64,000 nt of DNA, from the NCBI RefSeq assembly GCF_030811475.1, contig NZ_JAUSQV010000001.1, forward strand, positions 992,001-1,056,000, written 5' to 3'. Positions within the stretch are counted from its first letter, which is position 1. Every line of letters starts with the position of its first letter. Position numbers and translations under genes: made by a program. The notes beneath the pieces are model-generated. The model was not told the origin of the DNA. It worked only from the letters and a program-made list of their open reading frames with translations, and made no database searches. Origin of the DNA: Nakamurella flavida (GTDB lineage Bacteria; Actinomycetota; Actinomycetes; Mycobacteriales; Nakamurellaceae). Shown here piece by piece: positions 45,404 through 54,635 of this stretch.

Positions 45404-46410
45404 CCCCGCAGGCCGACCCGTCCGGGCTGCCGCGCATCGCGGTGCTCTCGCTCGGCGGGACGATCACCACTCCCGCCGAACGTCCCGACGGCGCGCGGCC
45501 ACCGTTGACGGCCGCCGATCTGGTGTCCGCGATCCCCGAGCTCGCGACCGTGGCCGACGTCCGGCCCGTGGTCGCCGGAGCCCGGATGTCGGCCGATCTC
45601 CGCGCCACCGACATCGCGGAGGTGGCTCGGTGGATCGACGGGGCCCGGCGCGACGGCATCGACGGCGTGGTCGTCACCCAGGGCACCGACACCCTGGAGG
45701 AGTCGGCCTACCTGCTGGACCTGCTGTCGCCCGGGGACACCCCCGTCGTCGTGACCGGCGCCATGCGCAATCCCGGACGACCGGGGAGCGACGGCCAGGC
45801 AAACCTGCTGGCCGCGGTCCGCACCGCGGCGCACCCCGGTGCGGTGGGACTGGGCGTGCTCGTCGTCCTCGACGACGTCGTCCACCTGGCGCGCGCGGTG
45901 CGCAAGACCCACACGACGGCCACCGGGGCGTTCGTGTCCACGCCGGGGCCGATCGGATCCGTCGTGGAGGACCGGGTGCGGCTCGGCCTGCGCCCGACCC
46001 GGCGTTCGCCGGTGTACGTCTGGCCCGAGCAGGTCCGCCCGGCCGCGGTCCCGCTCGTCCAGCACTGCTTCGACGACGACGACCGCCTGCTGCGGTCGGT
46101 GGGCGACTCGGGCGCGGACGGTCTCGTGCTCGCAGTACTGGGCGCCGGTCACGTGGGGGCCAGACTGCTGCCCGTCATCGACGACCTGGTGGCCAGGATG
46201 CCGGTCGTGATGGCCTCCCGGACCGGGTCGGGCGACCTCAACCGGATCTCGGCGGGCTACCCCGGCTCCGAGCGGGATCTGCTCGGGAGGGGCGTCGTCT
46301 CGGCCGGGGCGCTCGACCCCCTCAAGGCCCGCATCCTGCTGATGTCCCATCTCACCGCAGGAGCGCCACTCCCGACCTTGGCGGCCGCCTACGAGCAGGC
46401 GTCGGGCTGA
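45400..46410 (+). CDS. Asparaginase / asparaginase-like amidohydrolase
   Basis: A 336-residue enzyme of the bacterial L-asparaginase (type I/II) family. The nucleophile Thr21 is in [10 protein letters not shown], the second catalytic set is TQGTDTLEE (Thr96, Asp97), and [19 protein letters not shown] and [18 protein letters not shown] are conserved. It lacks a signal peptide. The GTG overlaps the CE4 gene stop. In this locus it could deamidate a half-amide produced by ring opening rather than asparagine; the sequence alone does not decide. Confidence 0.92.
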   Translation: MTPQADPSGLPRIAVLSLGGTITTPAERPDGARPPLTAADLVSAIPELATVADVRPVVAGARMSADLRATDIAEVARWIDGARRDGIDGVVVTQGTDTLEESAYLLDLLSPGDTPVVVTGAMRNPGRPGSDGQANLLAAVRTAAHPGAVGLGVLVVLDDVVHLARAVRKTHTTATGAFVSTPGPIGSVVEDRVRLGLRPTRRSPVYVWPEQVRPAAVPLVQHCFDDDDRLLRSVGDSGADGLVLAVLGAGHVGARLLPVIDDLVARMPVVMASRTGSGDLNRISAGYPGSERDLLGRGVVSAGALDPLKARILLMSHLTAGAPLPTLAAAYEQASG

Positions 46411-46434
46411 GCCGACTTCGCCGCCCGGTCGTGC

Positions 46435-47496
46435 TCAGGCGGGGACGGCCACCGCCACGAGGCGGTGGACCAGGCGCATCTTGTCCAGCACGTGCGGGGC
46501 CAGCACGAACGGGTACAGATCCGAGTGGCCCATCGACCGGTTGATCATGTTCAGCGACCAGGCCAGCGGCAGCCACAGCTCGATGATCCGGTCGAACCCG
46601 GCGTCACCGGCGAGCGGGTGGTCGGCGGTGGCACCGGCCGGGGCGATGCCGAAAGCGGCTGCGGTGTCCAGGGTGTCGCGGATGTGCAGGTAGTGCGCGA
46701 AGGTCTCGGCCCAGTCCTCCGCCGGGTGCATCGTGGCGTAGGACGAGACGTAGTCCTGCTCCCAGCCGGCCGGGGCGCCCTGCGAGTAGTGCCGGTCCAG
46801 GGCGGCCTGGTAGTCGGTGTCCGGGTCGCCGAAGAGCCTCTCGAACTCGCTCCGGGCCGGGCCCGTCTCGGCCAGCACGAAGAAGTAGTAGTGGCCGGTC
46901 TCGTGGCGGAAGTGTCCGAGCAGGGTCCGGTACGGCTCGTCCATCGACACCCGCAACTGCTCGCGGTGCACGTCGTCACCCTCGGCCAGATCCAGGGTGA
47001 TGACCCCGTCGGCGTGACCGGTGATCACCGGTTCGTGCTCGCTGGACAACAGGTCGAAGACCAGACCCCGGTCCGGGTCGGCGATCCGGTCGGTGATGGG
47101 CAGGCCGAGCTCGACCAACTCGACGACCAGCCGCCGCTTGGCCGCCTCGGCCGCGGCGAACTGGCTGTGGGCCTGGAACGACGCCGAGGCGCCCGGGCGG
47201 GTCCGGGTCAGCGAGCAGGACCGGCACAGCGGACCGGGGCCGTCCGCGGCGACGAGCCAGTTGCAGCCGGCGATGTGCACGTTGGCGCACCGCCGCGACT
47301 CGGGCAGCGGGGGCGCGGCCACGGCCAGCGGGTCCTGCGAGACGGCGGGGTCGACACTGGCCGTGGACCCGTCGGGCCCGACGATGAGGAACGACCGGGA
47401 AGCCAGGTCGAACCCGATGTCGTGGGCACAGCTCAGGCAGCGGGAGTTCTCGAAAGCCAACCGTTGGCCGCAGTTCGGACACGCGAAGTCGCGCAC
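46435..47496 (-). CDS. Zinc-ribbon and HExxH metallopeptidase-like protein (DUF2248 family)
   Basis: A 353-residue protein. The N-terminus is a zinc ribbon (Cys6, Cys9, Cys20, Cys23) and a second Cys set follows (Cys70, Cys78, Cys91, Cys94). The metallopeptidase motif is HETGHYYF (His198, Glu199, His202) with a later Glu in DWAETFAHYLHIRDTLDTA. No signal peptide is seen, so it is cytosolic. Members are annotated as putative zinc-binding metallopeptidase and occur next to circularly permuted ATP-grasp genes. The start is GTG at 47496; a TAGCGT hexamer 65 nt upstream may be its promoter. Confidence 0.88.
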   Translation of the reverse strand: MRDFACPNCGQRLAFENSRCLSCAHDIGFDLASRSFLIVGPDGSTASVDPAVSQDPLAVAAPPLPESRRCANVHIAGCNWLVAADGPGPLCRSCSLTRTRPGASASFQAHSQFAAAEAAKRRLVVELVELGLPITDRIADPDRGLVFDLLSSEHEPVITGHADGVITLDLAEGDDVHREQLRVSMDEPYRTLLGHFRHETGHYYFFVLAETGPARSEFERLFGDPDTDYQAALDRHYSQGAPAGWEQDYVSSYATMHPAEDWAETFAHYLHIRDTLDTAAAFGIAPAGATADHPLAGDAGFDRIIELWLPLAWSLNMINRSMGHSDLYPFVLAPHVLDKMRLVHRLVAVAVPA

Positions 47497-47654
47497 GCTG
47501 GTCTCGCTCTCGATACGCCCGGGGAGTCGGGTGACCGGACGGACCCGAGTGGCGGGCCTGACGCTACCGGCGCGGGGGCGGCGATCGTCCCCGGTCAGGC
47601 CCGATCCCCCGCAGCGGGACGGCGAACGCGACCATTCTCACGTCGATCGGCCGG

Positions 47655-48539
47655 CTACTCCGGAGCGACGTCCACCGAGACGGTCATCTCGCTCTTCTCG
47701 GCGTGGGTGAACAACACGCCCCGCAGGGGGGAGACATCGCCGTAGTCGCGCCCCCAGGCCACCGTGGTGTACCGGTCGCCGGCGCGGTGGTCGTTGGTGG
47801 GGTCGAAGGCCAGCCAGCTCCCGTCCGGTCCCCGCACCGCCGCCCAGGCGTGGCTCGCGTCCACGCCGACCATCCGTTCCCGGCCCGGGGGCGGGGTGGT
47901 GGCCAGATATCCGGAGACGTACCGACCGGCCAGGCCGACCGATCGGAGACAGGCGACCGCGAGATGGGCGAAGTCCTGGCACACCCCGGCCCGGCTCGCC
48001 AGCAGGTCGGGCACGTTGCTGGTGACCGACGAGGCCCGGGGGTCGTACCGGAAGTCGGAGTGGATCCGGTGGGTCAACTCGTCGACCGCCTCCCCGAGCG
48101 GCCGACCCGGCAGGAAGGTGGCCCCGGCGTACCGCCGTACCGCGTCGTCCACCTCGACGAGGGGGGAATCCAGGCAGTACTCGACGGCCAGCGGATCCAC
48201 CCCCGCCGGGCGGGCGGCCTCCCAGGGGGCGGACTCCACCGCCGGGTCCCGGACCGGGTCGCTCACCTCGACGGTGGACGTCCCGGTGACCTCGAGCCGG
48301 GTGTACGCACTGGTCACCGAGAAGTACGTGGCCCGGTTGCCGTGCACGTCCACCCCGGTGGAGTGGTCCGACGGATCCGGGTCCACCGAGACCCGGTGGT
48401 CCAGGCATCGTTGGTGCGGCAGCGTCCGCGGGGTGAGGAACGCCCGCCCGAAGGACACGGAGACGTCGTCGGAGTACCGGTAGGTCGTGCGGTGCTGGAT
48501 CCGGTAGCGGCGCACCGGTGCCGACTCGACGGCGGTCAT
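47655..48539 (-). CDS. Transglutaminase-like protein of the ATP-grasp/alpha-E cluster
   Basis: A 294-residue protein. The N-terminal 130 residues are the bacterial transglutaminase-like N domain (RYRIQHRTTYRYSDDVSVSFG, TLPHQRC). The catalytic triad is complete: Cys187 in SRAGVCQDFAHL, His230 in VDASHAWAAV, Asp247 in LAFDPTND. It would cut or join isopeptide or peptide bonds. The ATG overlaps the stop of the ATP-grasp gene (ATGA), so the two are made together. Peptidase and transferase activities cannot be told apart from sequence. Confidence 0.92.
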   Translation of the reverse strand: MTAVESAPVRRYRIQHRTTYRYSDDVSVSFGRAFLTPRTLPHQRCLDHRVSVDPDPSDHSTGVDVHGNRATYFSVTSAYTRLEVTGTSTVEVSDPVRDPAVESAPWEAARPAGVDPLAVEYCLDSPLVEVDDAVRRYAGATFLPGRPLGEAVDELTHRIHSDFRYDPRASSVTSNVPDLLASRAGVCQDFAHLAVACLRSVGLAGRYVSGYLATTPPPGRERMVGVDASHAWAAVRGPDGSWLAFDPTNDHRAGDRYTTVAWGRDYGDVSPLRGVLFTHAEKSEMTVSVDVAPE

Positions 48540-51271
48540 CGACCCCGGCCGTTCGCGTCCGGGCCACGGTGCTGCGACTGCGTTCCCATCGGACGCATCG
48601 GCCGGGGACGCCAGAAGTACTGCCGACCGACGGCTTCGGCGGCGGCACGGACCTCCTGGTGGATCTGGTCCAGCAGGTCGCGCAGTTCGGCCCGCTCACC
48701 CCCGGCGTCGGCGGTCTCCAGGTCCACGGGGCGGCAGCGGCGCAGCAGTGCGGCGATGTCCTCCAGCAGCCGGCGGGGTCGCGAGGTCGACGACGCGTCG
48801 GGCAGGACGGCGAGGTCGCCGATGGCCTGGGCGATCTGGAAGGCCACCGACCGCGGGTTGCCCAGGTCGAGCAGCAGGAGATCCAGGACCGTGCCGATCT
48901 GGATGCGCCCCCGGTAGCGCCGCCGGTAGGTGACCCCGGACTCCGCCGCGGCGAGCACCGACTCGGCGAGCACCGAGTCGACGGCGGGGGTCCGCCGGGT
49001 GGTCACGGTGGCCGACAGCAGCGCGGTGACCTGCAGGGCGCGCTCCAGCCGCCGGCCCAGATCCAGCAGGTACCAGCCCGGATCGCGGATCATGTTCTCG
49101 CCGATCAGGCCGGTCAGTCCGAGCAGCGCGGCGAGCAGGGCCTCCTGCGCGGTCTGCACGTCGTCGTCCGGCGAGCCCAGGGCGCCGGCGGTGGCGGACG
49201 ACGCGGCCAGGTCACCCACTGCACGGTCCGCCCCACCCAGTACGAGCCACGCGTCGTCGGAGAGCTGATCGCGCACCGAGCGGGCGTTCTCCCGGAGGGC
49301 GGCGAGGGAGTGGGCCACCGAACCGGATTCGTGCGGCCGCACCATCACCTCACCGATCCAGCGGACCGGGTCGATCCCGGCCCGCGGTGGGGTCGTCCCG
49401 GAGACCCGGGACACCGCGGCCAGCAGCACCGGGACGCACCCGGCACCCAGATGGTCCGAACGCGAACCGAACTCCTCGGCACGGGCGCGGGCCACCATGC
49501 TGAGCCGGGTCAGGTCCTCCGTCCGCTCGGCGTAGCGGCCCAGCCAGAAGAGGTCCTCCAGGACGCGCGGCGAGGACATCGCCTCCGCGGGCACCGCGGC
49601 GACCAGTGGCCCCTCGTGCAGCCACACCCGGTCCCGGCGGCGCTCGGCCGGATCCGCCAGGCCGGACTGCACCCACACGTCCTTCGCGACCCCGAACCCG
49701 GGCGCGGCGACCCCGTCGGGCCCGGTCCCGTCGGGCACGACCCCCCGGGCCAGTCCGCCGGGCATGGCGGCGTACCCGGCGGCGGCGGCCACGGTGAACA
49801 GGCGCAGGCTGGTCTCGGCGGCGGCCAACCGGTTCCCGTCGACCACCGGGGTCTGCGACCACGGTTCATGTCGTTGGCCGACCCACCGGGTCGGCCGGGA
49901 CCGGATGCGCCCCACCAGGTCCGTCCGCTCCGCGGCGGACATCCGGGCCGGGACCGACCAGGCGCCCGAACCGGTGGGGCGCACCACCATGTCGTCCAGG
50001 TGGGCGAGCACATGGGACAACGACCGGGGATCGCCGCACCAGAAGGTGGCCACCGACGGCAGGCTCAACGGTTCGTCCAGCAGGCACCGGGACAGCGCGG
50101 GCAGGTACGGCAGCAGGCCCGGGTTCTCCAGGACACCGCTGCCCAGTGTGTTCACCACGGTGACCGTGCCCTGCCGGCAGGCCTGGGTCAGGCCCACCAC
50201 CCCCACCGGTGACCCCGGGCGCAGATCGAGCGGATCGGCCAGTGCGGCGTCGACCCGGCGGACGACCACGTGCACCGGTTCCAGCCGGCCCATCGACCGC
50301 ATCCACAGACTGCCGCCGCGCACCACCAGATCGGCGCTCTCCACCAGCGGGACTCCCAGCAGGGAGGCCAGATAGGCCTGGTCGAAGGCGGCCTCGGCAT
50401 GGGTGCCGGGACTGAGCACGACGATGCGCGGGTCCTCCACCGTCGTCGGCGCGACCGCGGCCAGGCTCAGGCGCATCGTGTGGAAGAACGCACTCAGCCC
50501 CCGCGGGGCGGCGGTCCGCAGCAGATCGGGCTGGGCCCGGGTGAGCACCCGCCGGTCGACCATCGCGTACCCGGACCCGGACGGGGTCTGGGTGCGGTCG
50601 GCCAGCACCTGGAAGGAGCCGTCGGGGCCGCGGGCCACGTCGGCGGCGTGGAAGACGAGCTGGTGGGCGCCGGGGATGGTGATGCCGTGTGCCGCCCGCA
50701 GGTAGTGCTCGTGCTCGAACACCAGCTCGGGGGGCAGCAACCCCTCGGCCACGGTGCGCCGCCGGCCGTAGAGGTCGACCAGGAGCAGGTCCAGCAGCCG
50801 GGAGCGCTGGGTCAGGCCCGGTTCCACGATGGCCCAGTCGGCCGCGTCGACGACCACGGGCAGGGGGTCCAGCCGCCATCCGGCGGAGCCGAGGGGCTGG
50901 GGCAACGGCCCGAAGTGCTCCCCCACCGCCGGTGCGTGGACGGCTGCGCCGTCGTGCGGGGTGTAGGTGACGCCGTCGTCCTCGACCAGCCGGTCCACCA
51001 CCTCGACCAGGTCGGCGGCCCCGGACGGACCCAGCCGGACCAGGGTGTCGGTCACGGCCCGCCAACCCGGGAGCGGGACGCTCGAGTCCGGTCCCGTCAT
51101 CTCGGCGTACCGGGAGCCGCCGGCGCGGTGCAGGTAGCCCTCGACCGCGTCGGGGCGGTCCCCGTCCGGCGACGGCGCCGTTCCGCCATCCGGGCGGGCC
51201 GGATCGGGCCGAACCGCCGAACCGGACGGATCACGGGTGGGGAGGACGCCGGCCACCGGGATCGTCGTCAT
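48536..51271 (-). CDS. Fused circularly permuted ATP-grasp (DUF404/DUF407) and alpha-E (DUF403) protein
   Basis: A 911-residue protein. Residues about 60-530 are the circularly permuted ATP-grasp ligase (GVTYTPHDGAAVHAPA, PLPVVVDAADWAIVEPGLTQR, LADRTQTPSGSGYAMVDRRVL, VVLSPGTHAEAAFDQAYLA, VNTLGSGVLENPGLL). Residues about 570-890 are the helical alpha-E domain beginning LEDLFWLGRYAERTEDLTRL. In many bacteria these are two genes; mycobacteria have them fused. The ligase is predicted to form peptide-like bonds. The ATG at 51271 is used since the earlier in-frame part lacks conservation. Transglutaminase follows with overlap. Confidence 0.92.
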   Translation of the reverse strand: MTTIPVAGVLPTRDPSGSAVRPDPARPDGGTAPSPDGDRPDAVEGYLHRAGGSRYAEMTGPDSSVPLPGWRAVTDTLVRLGPSGAADLVEVVDRLVEDDGVTYTPHDGAAVHAPAVGEHFGPLPQPLGSAGWRLDPLPVVVDAADWAIVEPGLTQRSRLLDLLLVDLYGRRRTVAEGLLPPELVFEHEHYLRAAHGITIPGAHQLVFHAADVARGPDGSFQVLADRTQTPSGSGYAMVDRRVLTRAQPDLLRTAAPRGLSAFFHTMRLSLAAVAPTTVEDPRIVVLSPGTHAEAAFDQAYLASLLGVPLVESADLVVRGGSLWMRSMGRLEPVHVVVRRVDAALADPLDLRPGSPVGVVGLTQACRQGTVTVVNTLGSGVLENPGLLPYLPALSRCLLDEPLSLPSVATFWCGDPRSLSHVLAHLDDMVVRPTGSGAWSVPARMSAAERTDLVGRIRSRPTRWVGQRHEPWSQTPVVDGNRLAAAETSLRLFTVAAAAGYAAMPGGLARGVVPDGTGPDGVAAPGFGVAKDVWVQSGLADPAERRRDRVWLHEGPLVAAVPAEAMSSPRVLEDLFWLGRYAERTEDLTRLSMVARARAEEFGSRSDHLGAGCVPVLLAAVSRVSGTTPPRAGIDPVRWIGEVMVRPHESGSVAHSLAALRENARSVRDQLSDDAWLVLGGADRAVGDLAASSATAGALGSPDDDVQTAQEALLAALLGLTGLIGENMIRDPGWYLLDLGRRLERALQVTALLSATVTTRRTPAVDSVLAESVLAAAESGVTYRRRYRGRIQIGTVLDLLLLDLGNPRSVAFQIAQAIGDLAVLPDASSTSRPRRLLEDIAALLRRCRPVDLETADAGGERAELRDLLDQIHQEVRAAAEAVGRQYFWRPRPMRPMGTQSQHRGPDANGRGR

Positions 51272-51596
51272 GCCGATCCCGCCGGCCGCCGCGGCGAACC
51301 GGCACAGGACGACATCCGCGCATTGTCGCCCACCGGGACCCGAAACCCGAGCCCCGGGGGCGGAGCACACCCGGTGGGACCACGCGGGCCGCCGATGCCT
51401 CTGGATCGTGACCGTCGGTCACCGCCGTTCCTCCCGGCCGGTGGTCCCCAGGAGCGGCACCGGTCCGGCTGCTGGACCGCCCCCCTTGCCCACCGGCGGC
51501 TGGCGTGGGAATGTCCGCATCGGTACCGGCGGCCGCGGGACGGCCGGGTGCAACCCCGACGTTCCCGGGCCGCGGACGGCCGGAAGGGGTCAGGAC
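51272..51596. other. 325-nt divergent intergenic region without genes
   Basis: It separates the ATP-grasp operon from the GAF-ANTAR gene. The plus-strand side ends with GGAAGGGGTCAGGAC before the ATG at 51597, a good ribosome site. I see no gene, clear dyad or consensus promoter. It must hold both promoters. Confidence 0.6.
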
Positions 51597-52466
51597 ATGA
51601 CGGCGGATGCCGAGCAGGGCAGGTCCACGGAAGAGCGGGGTCGCACCACGGCTTCGGCCACCCCCGATGAAGGTGTCGGCGCGGTGCTCTCCCGGATGGC
51701 CCGCTCGCTGCAGGAGCTTCCCGATCTGGCGCAGACGCTGCAGGGCGTGGTCGACGCAGCGGTCGCCAACATCCGCGGTGCGGACTTCGCGGGCATCACG
51801 CAGATCGTCGACGGGATCCCCCGGACGACCGCGGGCACCGATCCGTTGGTGGGCGCCGTCGACGAGGTCCAGTACGAGACCGGGCAGGGCCCCTGCCTGT
51901 CCGCCATCGCCGACCAGGCCACCGTGTCGTCGGCGGACCTGGCCACCGAGACGCGCTGGCCGGACTTCGCCCAGCGCACCGTCGATCTCGGCATCCGCTC
52001 GATGCTGGCCTTCCAGCTGTTCGTCCGTAGCAAGGACGTCGGCGCCCTGAATCTGTACTCCCGTGCCCCCGGCGCGTTCGACGCCGTCGACGAGCAGATG
52101 GGCCTGCTGCTGGCCAGTCATGCCGCCGTCGCCCTGGTCGGGGCCCAGGAGCTGGGCGACCTGCAGGCGGCCCTGGTCACCCGGGACGTCATCGGACAGG
52201 CCAAAGGCATGTTGATGGAGAGGTTCTCGCTGTCCGGGCCGGCCGCCTTCCAACTGCTGGTGGCCGCGTCTCAGGCGACCAACCGCAAACTGCGCGACAT
52301 CGCCGTGAGCATCGCCCAGGAGGGCCCGGGGCAGGTCGGTCGGATACCGACCGGCGGCGCACCCGGGCTCGTCGAGCAGGCCCGGGAGGCGGACCGGTCG
52401 GCACCGGTCCGTCCGGCTGCGGGGCGGGCCGGCGAGGTGAGGAAACCCGGCCCGCCCCGGAGGTGA
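51597..52466 (+). CDS. GAF and ANTAR domain-containing protein
   Basis: A 289-residue regulator. Residues about 45-185 form a GAF domain (GVVDAAVANIRGADFAGITQI, VQYETGQGPCLSAIADQ, RSMLAFQLFVRSKDVGALNLYS). The ANTAR domain follows at about 200-250 (ALVTRDVIGQAKGMLMERFSLSGPAAFQLL). A disordered tail of 40 residues ends the protein. The GQGPCLSA motif with its Cys is typical of the actinobacterial family. It likely senses a small molecule or redox state and acts on RNA terminators. The gene is monocistronic; targets are unknown. Confidence 0.92.
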   Translation: MTADAEQGRSTEERGRTTASATPDEGVGAVLSRMARSLQELPDLAQTLQGVVDAAVANIRGADFAGITQIVDGIPRTTAGTDPLVGAVDEVQYETGQGPCLSAIADQATVSSADLATETRWPDFAQRTVDLGIRSMLAFQLFVRSKDVGALNLYSRAPGAFDAVDEQMGLLLASHAAVALVGAQELGDLQAALVTRDVIGQAKGMLMERFSLSGPAAFQLLVAASQATNRKLRDIAVSIAQEGPGQVGRIPTGGAPGLVEQAREADRSAPVRPAAGRAGEVRKPGPPRR

Positions 52467-52478
52467 CCCCCGCCCGGC

Positions 52479-53177
52479 TCAACCCCAGGGCAGGTCCCCG
52501 TGCCGATCGACGAACCGACCCGTGCCGTGGCCCGGACCCTCGGTGGCCAGCCCGACGATCGCATCGGTGCCCTCGGTGACGGTCTGCGGGCCGTTGTGCC
52601 CGTTGAGGTCGGTGGCGGTGTAGCCGGGGTCAGCGGCACAGATCCGGATGTCGGGGAACGCCTTGGCGTACTGCGCGGTCAACATGAACACCGCCGCCTT
52701 GGACGCGGTGTACCCCGGGGCGACGACGTGGGACTCCACGCGGGCTTCGTCGCGGGTGATGGAGACCGAGCCCAGGCCGCTGCTCACGTTGACGATCACC
52801 GGGTCGGCCGAACGGTGGAGCAGGGGCAGGAAAGCGGTGGTCGTGCGGACGATCCCCAGCACGTTGACGTCGAACACCGCCTGCACGTCGGCCGCCGTCA
52901 GGTCGGTCGGGGACGCGGCGCTGCCGGCGATGCCGGCGTTGTTGACCAGGACGTCGACGACTCCCTCGTGCCTCTCGACGTCGGCGACCGCAGCAGCCAC
53001 CGACGCGTCGTCGGTGACGTCGAGCTGGATGAACCGAGCGCCGAGTTCCTCGGCGGCGGCGGCGCCGACCCGGGGATCGCGGGCGCCGATCAGGACGGTG
53101 TGGCCGGCGGCGATCAGCCGACGGGCGGTCTCGTGGCCCAGGCCCTTGTTGGCCCCGGTGATGAAAGTGGTTGTCAT
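52479..53177 (-). CDS. SDR-family NAD(P)-dependent oxidoreductase
   Basis: A 232-residue short-chain dehydrogenase. Motifs are FITGANKGLGHETA (cofactor), LDVTDDASV, VLVNNAGIAGS, VNVSSGLGSV with catalytic Ser, and the YTASK active site. GANKGLG and the ending PDIRICAADPGYTATDLNG resemble carbonyl reductase-like SDRs. The ATG at 53177 is 102 nt from the divergent HTH regulator gene, which probably controls it. Substrate is unknown. Confidence 0.9.
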   Translation of the reverse strand: MTTTFITGANKGLGHETARRLIAAGHTVLIGARDPRVGAAAAEELGARFIQLDVTDDASVAAAVADVERHEGVVDVLVNNAGIAGSAASPTDLTAADVQAVFDVNVLGIVRTTTAFLPLLHRSADPVIVNVSSGLGSVSITRDEARVESHVVAPGYTASKAAVFMLTAQYAKAFPDIRICAADPGYTATDLNGHNGPQTVTEGTDAIVGLATEGPGHGTGRFVDRHGDLPWG

Positions 53178-53279
53178 ACCGTCATCGTGGACCCCGGTCC
53201 GGGCGGCCGACAGGGACCGCGCGACGGGGGGACGTCCAGTACCACCCCGGGGACTCGGTGCGGGACGACACTGGTGCCC

Positions 53280-54152
53280 ATGACCGGTGACAGCACTCCG
53301 GGGGCCACGCTGGGCGCCACCCTGCGGGCCTGGCGGGACCGCCTGTCCCCCGCCGCCGCGGGCCTGCCGCCCGGGCGTTCCCGGCGGGCGACCGGGCTGC
53401 GCCGGGAGGAGCTCGCGGACCTGTCCGGGTTGTCCGTCGACTACGTGGTCCGCCTGGAGCAGGGCCGGGCCACCACCCCGTCCGCGCAGGTGGTCGCCGC
53501 ACTCGCCCGCGCCCTGCAGCTCAGCACCGCCGAACGCGACCACCTGTTCTCGCTGGCCCGGCTCGCGCCCCCCGACCGCGGCGAGATCGACGACCACATC
53601 CCGCCCGGGGTGCACCGTGTGCTCCACCGTCTCGGGGATGTCGCCGTCGCGGTCTTCGCCGCCGACTGGGAGCTCGTCTGGTGGAACCGCGGATGGTCCG
53701 CCCTGCTCGGGGACCCGGCGTCATCGGAAGGCGGCCGGTGGAACTTCGCGCGCTTCCACTTCCCGGTCGCGGGTCGCCCACCGGTGACCCCCCACTGGCC
53801 GGTGGTCTCCACGTCGGACTCCGCGGTGCGGGCGGCCGTGGTGTCCGATCTCCGCTCGGCCACCGGTCGCCACCCGCACAGCGTCCGGCTGCGCCGCCTG
53901 ATCGCCGATCTCCGAGCCGGGAACGCGGATTTCGCCGCGCTGTGGTCGGCCGGCGCCGTGGGGGCGCACCGCGAGGACCACAAGGTGGTGCACCATCCGT
54001 CGGTCGGCCCCGTGACGGTGGACTGCGACGTGCTGACCGACGGCGACGCGGCCCTGAAGATCGTGGTGATGACCGCGGCACCCGACACTCCCGACGAGAC
54101 CTCCTACCGGCTGGCCCTCGTCGCCGGCGCCGCCACACCGGCCGGCCGGTGA
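53280..54152 (+). CDS. XRE-family HTH regulator with MmyB-like ligand domain
   Basis: A 290-residue regulator. The N-terminal helix-turn-helix is TGLRREELADLSGLSVDYVVRLEQGR, a hallmark of this actinobacterial group, within about residues 8-85. The C-terminal part (VAVFAADWELVWWNRGWSALLGDP, then a region with HREDHKVVHHPSVGPV) is the MmyB-like PAS-type domain that in some members binds fatty acids. The ATG is at 53280. It diverges from an SDR gene with 102 nt between, the usual pairing of this regulator type with a reductase it represses. Confidence 0.92.
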   Translation: MTGDSTPGATLGATLRAWRDRLSPAAAGLPPGRSRRATGLRREELADLSGLSVDYVVRLEQGRATTPSAQVVAALARALQLSTAERDHLFSLARLAPPDRGEIDDHIPPGVHRVLHRLGDVAVAVFAADWELVWWNRGWSALLGDPASSEGGRWNFARFHFPVAGRPPVTPHWPVVSTSDSAVRAAVVSDLRSATGRHPHSVRLRRLIADLRAGNADFAALWSAGAVGAHREDHKVVHHPSVGPVTVDCDVLTDGDAALKIVVMTAAPDTPDETSYRLALVAGAATPAGR

Positions 54153-54635
54153 CGCCCTGCCCGGTCACCGCCGACCCGGGCCGCTCACGCTGAGCTGACA
54201 CACCCCCGCCCAGCCCGACTCCCGGAACGGCCCGGTGGGTGCGCACGCATGCCGATGGTGAGTACCCGTCGCCGCACGTCGTCACTCGCGAACCCGTTGG
54301 GATGCAGTCCTCTTCCGGGCGGGTGGATCCGCGTCGATCCCCTGCCGTGCCGGCGGGAGCACTGTTAACGTCCGGTGCAGCACACCACTTCCGGCCGACG
54401 CAGCGATCCGATCGCCCCGCTGCCGGAGACCACCCGTCGGCACTGAAACGGGTGACCGTGCCCGTGTCCCCGCTCCGTGCCGTCCGGCCCGAGCGTGCTC
54501 CCGCCGGGTCCGTCACGCACGCCCCGGTGGTCCCTGAACGCGTCCCGTCCCGGCCCTCGCCGGACCCACCGCACCCCCTCGTCGCGGATCTCCGCGAACC
54601 CGCTCCGACCTCACCCGTCAACCGAAGGACCTCCC
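54153..54635. other. 483-nt gene-free region before the GH16 gene
   Basis: No coding region on either strand is convincing here. It must carry the GH16 promoter. A GTTAAC palindrome at 54364-54369 is the only AT-richer spot and could be part of a -10 or operator. AAGGAC precedes the ATG at 54636 by 6 nt. The leader could be over 200 nt long. Confidence 0.5.

Noticed and set aside
34186-46410. Interpretation of the locus as a mobile island
   Set aside because: No integrase, transposase, tRNA border or flanking repeat is visible, and base composition looks like the neighbours by eye.
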